From the NCBI GenBank assembly GCA_022495005.1, contig JAGYXB010001357.1, positions 62,001-126,000 on the forward strand: a DNA stretch of 64,000 nt. The letters are read 5' to 3'. Positions 44,441 through 56,029 of the stretch are shown one piece after another. This DNA is from Rhyacophila brunnea (lineage: Eukaryota; Arthropoda; Insecta; Trichoptera; Rhyacophilidae). The translations under genes and the position numbers were made by a program. Each line of letters starts with the position of its first letter. Position 1 is the stretch's first letter. The notes beneath the pieces are model-generated. The model was given only the letters and a program-made list of their open reading frames with translations. It was not told the DNA's origin and searched no databases.

Positions 44441-46465
44441 AATAGATATCTTTCCGATGTGTGTTAAAAATTACATCATTTTACCAATGTGTAGGTGTTT
44501 AATATAAACAATGAATCAAATGGCTTGGACGAATGACTTTGATACATTCTTTCTCTAACAAAAATAATATGTTGATTATGTAGAGGCCTATATTATAATA
44601 TCCATTCATTCTAGAGCGTACTTGATAGTACCTAATTAACTTTTTTACTTGAAATATTATACTCGTGAATCTTTAATTCTAAAAAACTTTAATTCAAATA
44701 CAATAAAACTATAGCTTTATTTAATAGCGTAAGTATATATATTAGAAAAGAATTAATGATTTTTCTACCTGCTTTCAATTTCGGAACGACCGAAATTTTA
44801 CCAAATTGAGCTTTTTTAAAAGCTTAAAAATCTTTATCATTAATATTGTTCGCTGGTGTTATAATTACAGGGTGTTTAATATTGGCGTCGCTTAAAAGCT
44901 CACCGAAGGCATCGGCGGCAGATGTTCAAGGCTTTCGTGGTCTTTATATTAATTAGCGCTAACCGCTGTTCGCATATCACGACGCGCTGGAAGGGACACA
45001 CTCTTAACGCTTTCGGGCAAACGAAATTATTTTTTTAAACATAGGAGTATCCACAACAATAATATTATTATCGATAATATTACACATTTATGGTCATATT
45101 GTGGTCAAATCAGTCGCACACCGATAAGAAAAGTGCGAACGCACCACCCAAGAATATGAATAACTTGTATGAAACGTGGACATGGCGTGTCAAAATGGAG
45201 ATCAAAACAACAACAAACTCACACATTCAAAACCCTGCTTCAAAGTGTATGTATCGGGGTATAGCCTATCTGAATTCTACGTATTAGTCTGTTCTATGGT
45301 TGATATCCATGTCATACTACATTAAAAGTTTAAATAATATTGCATTTTTTGTCTGTTTGACTATATAAATTGTAATACGGAAGGGGCGGCATTTTACCTA
45401 GGGATGTCACATTAGACTATAGATACATCTAGACGCCACCCATTGCATTGCTAAATGAAGCTGCATGCCGTGCGTTTGGTTTGTGGGTGAGCGAACGCAT
45501 TCGTATTCAAATGTTCGAGACCATAGACCATTTCGCTAGTGCTCGCACTAGACGCTCAGAATTAAAATATATTTTTCTATTTCTTTACGTTATATAATAT
45601 TTTTAAGCGGTCAAAATGCAACAATTAGGTAAAAAATATCCATAATTTAAGTTATTTTAAAGAAACACGGTCACTTGGTATTAAAATATATAATAATATA
45701 CAAATAAATTATCACGAACATGTATCATATTACCTATGAAACGTAATACCATATTCTTGCTTATCAGTACGGCTACCACATTTTAATATAACACACAGAA
45801 CCATATTTTCTACTTAATTAACTAAAAATATTTGCCACTGACTTTATGTTTAACACAAAAAATAGCAATTTTAGCAACACGGTTATCGACGCTTAGTTAA
45901 GCAATAAGTTAATATTAGGCGGCTACACCGTAGCAAACCATCTCCCACATCTGTAAACCTTTTATCTTACTCTAGCGCGTGTCGCAGAAATTATAAGAGT
46001 GCCGAATACTTTCTCACTCGCACTTATGCATCGTTTTTGTTCAGGCCTTGGATGTCACAGATTTTTATAAACATATTCTGAGGTAGGTGTCTACTTATTT
46101 TAAAACATTATTACATTGTAAATTATTAATTATTTATTTATGACTATATTATGGAAACCTATTCACATCACTACTGAGTACCGCCAAGAAAAATGTCTTT
46201 CGTTTACAATTAGTATTATTTCCATGAGTAAGAATTAAAATAGACTAAATCTCTTCCAACACTTTCCAATAATTGTTTTTCCTGCTTTGCAAAATGTTTC
46301 CCATTGTTTTACTGAATTACCGAAATATATAATAAGTATGCAAGTATAATAATTAAATGATAACTATTTTTCAGCGCGTGATGCGAACAAATCTCTTTTC
46401 ATTTGTTTCATTCATCTGCCATTACCCTAAAAATAATGTTTTTTAAATTGTAACTAGCATAGAAT
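44440..46465. other. Long stretch without supported features
   Basis: Mostly A+T-rich. Two G+C-richer patches (44880-45010 and 45420-45560) have no recognisable coding or RNA signal. The 65-codon frame at 45090-45284 has no motif. Confidence 0.45.
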
Positions 46466-46469
46466 TCCG

Positions 46470-46791
46470 CGTGAACATTTTTTATGATTTTTATGATTTC
46501 ATGATTTGAAAAAAAAAGAATCGAATCAGTATTTTTTTTCATTCTGTATATAGGCATGTCCAATTTTTTATCACCGTAGTTCACATGGAGGAAATCGTGC
46601 GCTATCGCTAGTATTATATGAATTGAAACGTTACATTTTGATAATTGTACTTGATTAAAAGTGATAGTTATATTTTATAAATTATTTTGAATTTATACAA
46701 TGTAAATTGTTAGATTATTTTAGGTTATGTTAGTGAACTAACAACAGTAAACACCAAGAAAGTCAATGTGATGAAAAATACTGTATTTTAA
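46470..46791. repeat. Block duplicated in inverted form at 35353-35660
   Basis: The reverse-complement partner of the block next to copy 6, ending '…gaaaaatactgtatttta' at the 5' boundary of copy 8. Confidence 0.8.
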
Positions 46792-47268
46792 TATTACAAC
46801 GTTTTTACAACGTTTATATTAGCTCGTATTCTTGTTTGTCCAGTACAAATCTTGCAATCGATTTTTACTAACTTTCCGACTACCTAGACATTTGAAACTT
46901 TTAGAATATATCAGAACACGATGCCAGTGCATTCTTTTAATACTTTTAGCCATCTTTAAGTAGAATTGAATTCATTTTCAGTTAATTCTGTTTTGTATGA
47001 AAAGTTATTTCGGAAGAAATCCGTAATCCAATCCACTATTATTGATTGCTAAGTGGGTGGTCCTAGCAACGAAATTATTAATATATAGGTACGTGCGTTA
47101 CTATGGAAATCAAAATGACATTTCAGTATTCTATATTTGTTTGTTTTTTATTTACTTATCTTACTTACTATATCAAGTACAAGTTTGAGCATATTGAGCA
47201 TAATAATTCAAAAGAAAATTTAAAAATGTTGTAAGTATATAAAACGTTCTTTTTATCTTGTAATTATT
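46792..47268 (+). repeat. 480-base family, copy 8
   Basis: A near full-length plus-strand copy with the 'tatcaagtacaagtttgagc' 3' module. The 5' terminus is a small local duplication (ACAACGTTTTTACAACGTTT). Confidence 0.85.
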
Positions 47269-47879
47269 ATTTATTAGCTTTATATTTTGGAAAAATAAAT
47301 AAAGGTTGCGAAATACCCACTAACTTTTTCGGTGTGGTAATTATTACTAAGTATAAAATAAAAATGTACCTAGTTACATACTATTGAAGATAAACTATGT
47401 AGAAATTAATTTTTCAGATTATATGACCTGTCGATTAATATGTTGTAGATGTATTATACCTATAACAAGGTCACGTTATATTGATAGATTCATGTCATAA
47501 CTAGATACCTACCTATTATAATCTATAGATATAACAATTACAAATTAAACGAAATAATAATTCCTTCTTGCATTCAACGTGTTGAAGGGTAATTAATAAT
47601 ATGACTTAGCATTACATAAATAATTCTTAATATTTTGGAAAATAATTAGCAAAACGATATTTTTTATGATTCTATTATTCGCTTTATCTTTTCAATTTAA
47701 TTTTTAGATGTTGTTTGGCGGCCGCTATAAAATCCGATTGCTCATTTAAGTTTATTGAATGTTTGGTAGATGTCAGACAGCCGGCGCGTGCGCATTATTT
47801 TTAATTTATAATATTATAATAATTTTATATACATACAATAAAATGCACAGACCTACATAATTTATATTAGTCACTGGGT

Positions 47880-48460
47880 TAAAAGATATTCCTTGACAAA
47901 GGACATGACTAAATAATATAAGACAATAAACCTTCATTGGATACCAGAAAACCTGGACTGGAATGAGACTATAAAGAAAATGTGCCAAAGCATGTGGATA
48001 GATTTTCACTATAGGGCATCATTAGAAAAAGAGAAATGGAGTCAGTCTATTCTACCATCACTACGGTTGATACCCTGGTTTGTAGAGTCTCCTTTGAAGA
48101 GGAACGAGCTTAAGTTAATACTGAGGCTAAGAACAGGGCACATAATGGGTAAAAGATTTGATGTCCTCATGGGAAGAAGCGATTTGCAGCTCTGCGATGA
48201 ATGTAATGTTTTAGAGGACATTGTACATTATAGCAGTACAATGCCCTAAATATGAACGTCACAGAGTATAGCTGTGAATTGCGGATATCTATGAGAATGT
48301 TGAAGAATTGAAAGGTGCCCTGGCGGTGGGTATGACGGAAGAGCTTGGCAAAATGTTAAAGTTCTTTAACAGAATAGGAGTGTGGACCTGATCGGCGGAT
48401 CTCTTTCTAGAAGAGAAGAGGCGATATGACAGCGAGTCGCAGTCAAAGCCTCGGTAAAAT
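47880..48460 (+). mobile_element. Jockey/I-type LINE ORF2 C-terminus, broken
   Basis: The plus-strand frame (47900-48249) reads IPWFVESPLKRNELKLILRL, RTGHIMGKRFDVLMGRS, LCDECNVLEDIVHY. After a one-base shift it reads VQCPKYERHRV, stops, then LGKMLKFFNRIGVWT. The C-x2-C-x7-H…C finger after 'RLRTGH' is typical of the C-terminus of Jockey/I/R1-group ORF2 proteins. At least one frameshift and two stops make it dead. It is a different family from the 16-kb element. Confidence 0.75.
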
Positions 48461-48848
48461 CACAAAAAAAGAAAATAAACACTTCATATTAGGTATGTGA
48501 TCTTTGGTCAGTTTATAATACATGCAACATTAAAAATTTGATATTTTTCATTTAAACAAACCAAGAAAAAAAACTACACATGTAAATTTAAAAAACACAA
48601 ACCGTCAAATAACTACTACTATTATTTCAATAGTTTGGATGGACTGAACCAAAAAAGCTCCGATATCTTAGAAGAACTAACTGTAAACATGTCTGGAAGC
48701 TGTCATGTTTCTACATGTAAATTGACCAAAGCTTAAAGTTGTATGTATTCGTTTTTCCACCGAATTGGTGGAATCAGCACTGCTAAATGATAATATACTG
48801 TATATCTATCTAATGCGGATGGACTGATGGACAAATAATAGCTGATTC

Positions 48849-49331
48849 CAGTAGCGAGTTAAGATTCAACATAAATATTTCATACTAAACTTTGTCCGTC
48901 ATACTAGTCTTATTTGTTTTCATTGAACCAACAATACAACTTGCAGCTGGTGCTGGTCAGTTTTTAATTAAATGAAAACAAATAGATATGACTGAAAAAG
49001 TGTGCACCATTTTTTGTCGGTTCGCACGTGTAGCATGCCTAAACTATTATGGTTTAGTTAGGCAGGATTTATCTGAATTCAAAAAACTAACTAACACTAT
49101 CTACTGTCGAACAAGAAGATTTAGGCAATAGCTGTCGTCGACTAAATACGAGGAGCTTGTTAGTTCACAGTTATTACACATGGACAACTCGTCGCTAACC
49201 GGACGTTGCTATAATCCAAGTGCAGTTAAAAATGGGAGGAGCTTGTTAGTTCACAGTTTACCACGTAGCCAAGAAGATCTTGTCGTACAGTACACATTGT
49301 AGTCTTAGTTCAATGAAAACAAATACGTTTG
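48849..49331. mobile_element. 7754-type hAT MITE, right-truncated, with insertion
   Basis: The left end CAGTAGCGAGTTAAGATTC and the inner 'gtccgtcatactagtcttat' match the family. The right-half sequence ends at 'acaaatacgtttgc', short of the terminus. A 187-base element has inserted within it (49104-49290). Confidence 0.6.
49104..49290. mobile_element. Small nested inverted-repeat element at TA
   Basis: The ends CTGTCGAACAAG and CTGTACGACAAG (reversed right end) are flanked by TA (49102-49103 and 49291-49292). Excision restores the host family sequence 'atctacacattgtagtct'. Inside is a 22-base direct repeat ('aggagcttgttagttcacag' plus 2) at 49152 and 49238. Confidence 0.6.
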
Positions 49332-49956
49332 CTATGTAAATGCTTATAAACCATTTAAGAATCGGCTTGACGGTTTCAGTCAAATTGTCCTTCGTAGTTA
49401 TATTATCGTATTAATAAAAAAATCATTCGACTTAAGTGTTTCTCTGTCATTTGTGAATCAACTAATTTTCCTTCGAACAAGTGATTTCGTACAAAAATGT
49501 ATTAAATGCTCTCTTCCTGTGTCTGTGATAATTCTTTACGTTATTGTTATTTTATAAATTGAACTAAATATCATTAAAACATTATCCGACTCGTTCTAAA
49601 ATCAGTATCAATTTTCATCACATAAATATCAAAACATAATGAATTAAATTCATTTTCGTAACTGACATAAAATAACTGACTTTTTTTTCGAAACTAACAC
49701 TAACCACTTAAGATACTTTTGTAATTAGCGAGTGATTAAGTAACATTTGGTAATTTAAATGTTGTTAAATAGGTACCTACGCCTAAATGCCTTGCATTTA
49801 TTTCAAAACACGCGTAAGTGTTATATACCTAGGCGTATAATATGAAATATCTACCTTTATACTCAGTAAGTCAGCCAAGTCAGTTTATTGCAATCAAATA
49901 AACAAAAAAAGAAAAAAGAAAAATCGAAATATAGAACAGTCTCAAAATCGAATCTA

Positions 49957-50431
49957 TTTTACCACGTTTTTCTTAGCTTAAATTCTTGTTTGTCCGGTGC
50001 TGGTTTATCCAGTACAAATATTGCAATCGATTTTTAACTAACTTCCCGACTAGCTAAACATTTGAAACTTTTAGAATGTAGGTATCAGAACACGATGCCA
50101 ATGCATTATTTTAATACTTTTAGCCATCTTTAAGCAGAATTGAGTTCATTTTCAGTTAATTCTGTTTTGTATGAAAAGTTATTTCGGAAGAAATCCGTAA
50201 AAAGTAAAACTTTTATTGGTTGCTAAGTGGGTCCTAGCAACTAAATTATTAATATATACGTGCGTTGCTATGGAAATCAATATGACATGTCAAAATGACA
50301 TTTCAGTATTATTGCTATCAAGTACAAATTGTTTTGATCGTTTAAGCTAGTCAAGTCAAATCAAGTTTATATGATTCAACAGAAAATTTAAAAACGTTGT
50401 ATATAAAAAGTTCTTTTTATCTTGTAATTAT
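49957..50431 (+). repeat. 480-base family, copy 9
   Basis: A near full-length plus-strand copy: TTTTACCACGTTTTTCTTAG start, both internal hairpins, a short 3' module, end 'tttttatcttgtaattattt'. Confidence 0.85.
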
Positions 50432-50499
50432 TTAAAATATCTTCTAGAAAAATGTCTTCTAGTTATATTTCAAACTTCATTGATACAGTCATTAGGGAG

Positions 50500-50895
50500 C
50501 TGAGGATTAAATCGGTACAAGTGAAATAAATAAAATTAGCTACAAATGTATTTATTTAGAAAAAGAGTATTACGGCATTACAGCGATTGGCCAATGCGCC
50601 ATAATACATAATACATACAAAATTATAAAAATGTCTTAATTACAAATAACAACTAATATAACAAGAAAGTAGAAAAGACAGCATGTGTTTATGTAAATAT
50701 TAAAGAAACATGATACATACAATTATAAATTTAAGCTATTTAACACGTCCACAAACATTATATAGTTAATAAAAAATAAATCAACCTTTATGGTGCCATC
50801 AAATAAGTTAATCGCACGATACACAGCATCATGAAACATAACATCACTGTTCTGTGACGAGGTATCATGAAGACCGTAGAGTTACGAGTGATATT
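50500..50895 (-). mobile_element. LINE C-terminus and 3' UTR (minus)
   Basis: The minus-strand frame ending with the stop at 50723-50725 reads SSQNSDVMFHDAVYRAINLF, DGTIKVDLFFINYIMFVDVL and NSLNL. This has the shape of a CR1/Jockey-type ORF2 end ('S.L..A.RLYN.L...VDLF…'). It is followed by a 3' UTR to about 50510 ending in an AAATAAATA-type tail. The family is not identified further. Confidence 0.5.
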
Positions 50896-51189
50896 GGTGG
50901 GAACATGAAAATTAATATTTTGCCAGTATATACGGATTGTAAATGAACCCACGAAGAGTTAGAAGAGAAGAGTGCTTCACACTTATGTTATGTTATAAGT
51001 TATAATAATCACGTATTTGCCAATTTGCTAGGCATTTAAAAAGACAATGCATCACGATGAACAGATAAACTGCTCTGAATTATTATTTTGTTTAAAAATT
51101 CGGTAAAATGTTTATGATTGCACGCAAGTAGGTATCTAAGTAAATATCACATAATCAATGAGTATCAAAAACTGATAACCATTGTTGCC

Positions 51190-51440
51190 AACGTTACAGT
51201 GTTAATATCTGTGTAGTAGAATATACAGGTCATGCATTGCTTATGGGTGGTACATTATAAAAGTCAACAAATGGACGAACGAATACGGTCATTACAACAA
51301 AAATCAATGGTGGTTTTTTATAAAGCAGACGATGCAGTCGTTTTATCAAAAAGTAACGATATTATACTTGTTCTTTAAATGTCAAGGGGCCTCCAAACTT
51401 GTCACCGCCTTAGACCTATACGTAGCTAAAACCACCCTTG
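51190..51440 (+). repeat. Dispersed repeat shared with 56825-57160
   Basis: Both places have 'catgc.ttgc.tat.ggtggt', 'gaacgaata', a 'cartggyggttttt' string, 'aaagcagacgat.cagtcg', 'aaaaagtaa', and later 'taaaaccacc'. The gene-free unit is moderately diverged. Confidence 0.55.
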
Positions 51441-51503
51441 TTTTGAGTATTTTTGGTGGAAATGCTCTGATCTTCATTAGATGAAAAATTTAAAATTAAA
51501 AAT

Positions 51504-52028
51504 CGGTGTGTGTACTTATGTACGCGCGTTAGAAGTTGTGCTTCTTTGGCATAACAAAACAAAAACAAAACTTGTGATAAACTAGATTCTTTGACTAGCT
51601 CTTAATTATCTTGTTAAATTACACACTCAAGAAAAAGGACCGCTTATTGCAACGCCGTTGGTTTATTTATATACACTTTAACTTATATTACTAAATTATA
51701 TAATGGTTTCTCAACTGTCACTCTGATGTTTAATAGTTTGTTCACGTAAGGAATTGCAAATGGCCGACAATGATAAATTTGCTGCCTAGGCAACGCAACA
51801 ATTCTAAACTATAATATTGTACTGTATAATCGTCAAGATTGCAGTATCATACCGTGGCGTAAATGTAGTGCGTTCGGCTGATAACCGAACAATTGGTGGT
51901 TCGAATCCAATCGAGTGCATTTTGTTTTCGTGTGAAAAAATATATTATGTGTTACATGTCACACGCCAAAAATACACTCTGATCTGATTTGCCAAACGCG
52001 GCAAAAGAAGTATAGCTTCAAAAACTAA
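51504..52028 (+). repeat. 0.53-kb tRNA-bearing repeat, left inverted arm
   Basis: This is an inverse copy of 54047-54579, near-colinear over its whole length apart from small indels. It starts CGGTGTGTGTACTTATGT, and 'agaagttgtgcttctttggc' recurs inverted near its inner end ('aaaagaagtatagcttc'), so the unit may itself be an inverted-repeat element. It contains a tRNA-Ile-like sequence (51853-51918). A partial solo copy is at 34105-34350. Confidence 0.8.
51853..51918 (+). ncRNA. tRNA-Ile(GAT)-like sequence, probably not functional
   Basis: It has the anticodon arm TTCGG-CTGATAA-CCGAA with a perfect 5-bp stem and anticodon GAT, and the B box GGTTCGAATCC. The T stem has one mismatch, the D arm is weak and the acceptor ends do not pair. 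It lies inside a repeat that occurs twice, so it is best read as a tRNA-derived module. Confidence 0.5.
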
Positions 52029-52090
52029 ATGGCACAGCATTTTACGTCTGCCTGAGGGCAGCACTTGGCCTTGGGACGTCATCATCATCA

Positions 52091-52886
52091 TCAGGGGCGC
52101 GACAACCCGGTGTGGGTCCTGGCCTCCTCCAACAGCTCCCTCCACCTGTCCCTATCCAGTGTGGCCGCTTTCCAATTTGGTACCCCCAGAATACGGCAGT
52201 CACTGGCAGCTCCATCTAACCAGCGAATCTTTGGCCTCCCTCTTCTTCTACGTCATATTGGATTGCTGGACATCACTCTCTTTGCCGGTTCATTGTCATT
52301 CATACGGTGCCCATGACCTAGCCATCGCAGTCTCCCCAATCTTAATTGATTGAACTGCGCTGCAATCTTCGTACAGCCCGTAGAGCTCAGCATTATATCT
52401 TCTCCTCCAATTGGTGCCGTCCCTGATCGGTCCATATATACGGCGGAGAATTTTTCTTTCAAAAATGTTCAGGGCCTGTTCATTTCGCAAATTTAATGTC
52501 CAGGTTTCCGATGCGTAGGTGAGCACTGGCTTTACAAGTGTCTTGTAAAGAGTGCTTTTAGTCTGACGAGATAGTAAGCGGGACTTAAAATGTCTTAACA
52601 GACCAAAGTAGCATTTATTCGCAGACATGATTCTCTTGTTGATTTCTTCTGTAATATCATTATGTCGAGTTACAAGAGATCCAAGGTATATGAAACTGTC
52701 GACTGTATCAAACTTGTATGCACCAATATCTAACTTTGGTGCGCCTTCTCGTGGTGTGACATAGACAGGCATGTATTTAGTTTTTGCCTCGTTTATTTGT
52801 AAACCCATTCTTTTGGCAGAGGCTTCTAGTGCTGTGAATGCCTTTTTCAGCGCCAATTCTAATATGGCAATGATATCGATTTGCAA
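52091..52886 (-). mobile_element. RTE-like LINE family D, RT thumb to 3' end
   Basis: A 196-codon minus-strand frame (52886 to 52296) encodes the end of the RT domain and beyond: KRMGLQINEAKTKYMPV, FIYLGSLVTRHNDITEEINK, LVKPVLTYASETWTLNLRNE, ALNIFERKILRRIYGPI. A one-base shift near 52365 moves the frame to FNQLRLGRLRWLGHGHRMND, then RGRPKIRWLDG and WRELLEEARTHTGLSRP, with a stop at 52091-52093 and a GATGATGAT 3' tail. The catalytic FADD lies upstream of the truncation. It lies between the inverted 0.53-kb repeats. Confidence 0.85.
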
Positions 52887-53299
52887 TGATGGCCTTGGGA
52901 CGTCACTGCTACTAAATCAAATTTCATTCATTCGTTGTAAGCTCCATCTATATAATTTTACGTAGTTTAAATTCTAGGATAAATTTTCAAATCACCACAT
53001 ACATATTATTTACATCCGTGTAACTATCTTCTACGAAAATTTATAAGTATTTTTTTATCTAGCAGTTGACTACATTTCATCACCACTATATAAATAATTC
53101 ATGTGTGAAAAATCTTGTTAATATTTGCATAGCAACGTATCTACTTTGATTGTTTTAATCTGACTTGTACCTACCCCATTACACACTAAACAGTCTAAAC
53201 ACAGTCTAATATACATAAAGAAATGTCAATACCTACATACTTGTTTGTATATAAATAATGTATTATTGGAGAACTATACGTTATTTAAAAAAAAATCGG

Positions 53300-53598
53300 T
53301 ATGTAAAATTAATATCCGCAGCACGTCGCCGAGCCAGGTCCAACGTGCTGCGGATGCCAGAAGAGAACTTTAACCTGGCTTGCCTGTTCTTCAAGCCGAC
53401 CGGATTCCAGCGTCCTGGAAGGCCGCTAAATACAATCTACAGAGTGTATACGGCGGAGCTACGGGATGCTGGTTTGACCTGGAACGAAGCAAGAAGACTG
53501 GCGAGCGACAGGGATTCTTGGAGGCGCCGCGTGGTGTCCATATGCTCCAGTTAAGGGGCGGATATGGCAAAGAAGAAAGAAAAGAAGAAGAAAATTAA
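53300..53598 (+). mobile_element. RTE-like LINE family B, 3' end (plus)
   Basis: The frame reads RARSNVLRMPEENFNLACLF, KPTGFQRPGRPLNTIYRVYT, AELRDAGLTWNEARRLASDR and DSWRRRVVSICSS, then a GAAGAAA-rich tail. It is the plus-strand counterpart of 25765-25950 and 26783-27310. The RT core is absent. Confidence 0.8.
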
Positions 53599-54046
53599 TA
53601 ATGACAAATGTTTATATTTTAAATCAATTTACTCAACACGGTTACTTATGTATGCACTTGTGTTTCTTTAATCCTCAGCTCCTCAGTTAATATTTGTGTG
53701 TAAACAGTAAACCGATTTCCTTTGAAATATTTTATTTTTAATTTCCACTTCCCTCGTAGTGTTCATAGCACTAATTCAACCCTTGCTATTAGACGCAGAG
53801 CAAAGGTGGTTTTTGATAAGTGAATGCTTAAACCTTTTGATACGTACCCCCAGGGGTTGGTGGCAAAAATAAACAATCAACCTGCCACATCCGTTATGTG
53901 TTGAGGGTGATTGCGGAGTGACCACGCTATTGGAGTTATAAAGAAATGCTCCAAGTATAAAAAAATATCGGTAATAAATTTTCTAGTTATTATTTTTATT
54001 TTTCACACATCAGTAACTAAAACCTTTTAAATAATTATTTTACTAT

Positions 54047-54579
54047 TTTTGAAGTTATACTTCTTTAGGCGCGTTTGGAAAATCAGATCAGAGTGTATTT
54101 TTGACATGTGACATGTAACACATAATTTATTTTTTCACACAAAAAAACACACTCGATTGGATTCGAACCAACGATTGTTCGGTTATCAGCCGAACGCACA
54201 ACCATTACTCCACATAATGATACTGCATTCGTAACGATTATACAGTATTAGCTTAGAATTGTTCCGTTGCTAGGCAGCGAATTTATTATTGTCGGCCATT
54301 TACAATTCCTTACGTAAACAAACTGTTAAACGTCATATTACTTTAAAAATAAAAAGAACAATAAATAATTATATAATTTAGTAATATAAGTTAAAGTGTA
54401 GGTACATAAATAAACCAACGGCGTTCCAATAAGCGGTCCTTTTTCTTGAGTGTGTAATTTAACAAGATAATTAAGAGCTAGTCGAAGAATCTAGTTTATC
54501 ACAAGTTTTGTTTTTGTTTTGTTACGCCAAAGAAGGATATAAAAGGGACAAGGAAAGAAGGACATAAGTACACACACCG
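54047..54579 (-). repeat. 0.53-kb tRNA-bearing repeat, right inverted arm
   Basis: The reverse complement of 51504-52028 with scattered differences and a duplicated 'ccttctttccttgtcc'-type insertion near the outer end. With the left arm it brackets 2.0 kb of LINE fragments. Confidence 0.8.
54149..54214 (-). ncRNA. tRNA-Ile(GAT)-like sequence, better preserved copy
   Basis: On the minus strand: A-box-like TGGAGTAATGGTTGTGCG, anticodon arm TTCGG-CTGATAA-CCGAA, and T arm GTTGG-TTCGAAT-CCAAT with five pairs (one G-T). The acceptor stem is not convincing. It could retain pol III promoter activity for the repeat. Confidence 0.5.
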
Positions 54580-54614
54580 TTTTTTTTTTTCAACAAATAT
54601 TTAAATTAGATTTA

Positions 54615-54700
54615 TCAATGTAACATTATTTTTTATTGAACATGCATAATTTGAAACACTTCTGAAAAATTATATAACCAATAGAAAATGGGATTTTATT
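54615..54700 (-). repeat. SINE family 2, body only
   Basis: 'tattgaacatgcataattt' and 'attatataaccaatagaaaa' match 14125-14190. The tRNA-like head is missing here. Confidence 0.4.
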
Positions 54701-54704
54701 TATT

Positions 54705-56025
54705 ATACATAATATCTATTATCCAAATGTTTAATTATCTAATTCTATCAACACTCATTCCGATAAAAGGAAAAACACAATGTGATGCTTTATTAACAAG
54801 TTTTAAAAAAAAAACTTTAATAAGACTGCTAAAAAATGTACAGACAGGTTGCAATGTAGGATAAGTAATTCAAGCTCTGTAGCTTTCGGAACCTCAAAAT
54901 AAAATTCACGGATTCAAAATAAAATAACTACAGCTATGTAAATATTTTTTTTCTATTTACAACGCATTATTTAATTTTATTAGTAAAATTCTATTTTGGT
55001 TTAAAAATATATCCATTTTAATATTATACTATACTTATATAAATATATGTCCTTAATTTCAGAAAAAGTAGATCGCGGAGGATTTTCCTTCTCCAAAGTA
55101 GTATATAAAAATTATTTGACACCCTGATATACACTACACAGAGTACACTCTCTCATATAACACTCTAACACAGAGTTTTATACAATAGGGTGAACACATC
55201 TATTGAAACTTTATTGCAGTTAAGGTATAGAATGTATAAATATATCATATGCATTTTTATTTTGTCAGTACAGCTATAAACGTGTTTAGCAACAGCAAAA
55301 TAATTTTGTTTAGAAAAGTCTGCAGATTTTCATAATGATCCTCATTTTTCAACCTTTTTCGTTTGCGGTTATCTGAAGTCAGGCAGACTTAGATTATAAT
55401 ATGGACATGAATCCATTTATGTCAATGATCCAGACTCATCGAGTTATACTCATTTCATGCTTAGCGCTTTTTCCCAAAGCACCCTAGCCCAACCGATATC
55501 AACCCCATAAAGCCCTGTCAAAGTTCCCCATGGATAAGTGAGCAGTGAGCATTCTCTACAGTCTACTTCATGGGCGACAGCCACACATCATATCGAATAA
55601 TAATATTTTAATGGGATTTTTATGGCCGCCGAGGGTTATGTTAAATGAAAAAATAAACAGATAACTACTCACCCGACTCAACAAGGGTTAGAAGCTAGAA
55701 TAATTGCCCCATTGCAATATTTAATTCTACCATAATAGGATTAGTACTAGAAATATACATTGATTTGTATTTTTTTGTTTTTATGATTGTTATGTTGAAT
55801 AATAAATAGTAAATTATAATAAGTACATACTTTGAAACAACATCAGAAATATTTATATATGAGAAAGTAACATACAAAAATCATGTGACAAATGAAACCT
55901 AAGCACATAACAGATTAATAAATAGAAATATAGTATTATCATACATACGTAACTATTGAAATAAACGTATTATTTAATACGTGTTTAAGTTTATTCCATA
56001 TTTTCCACATGTTGACAGCCGTAGC
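54705..56025. other. Unannotated A+T-rich stretch
   Basis: No supported gene, RNA or element terminus. Confidence 0.5.
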
Positions 56026-56029
56026 CCAT

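Noticed and set aside
51853..51918. Functional tRNA-Ile gene
   Set aside because: No paired acceptor stem, imperfect T stem, and the sequence is part of a dispersed repeat with a second copy in inverse orientation.
51504..54579. Polinton/Maverick with long terminal repeats
   Set aside because: The interior is only 2 kb and consists of unrelated LINE fragments; no polymerase, integrase, ATPase or protease is present.
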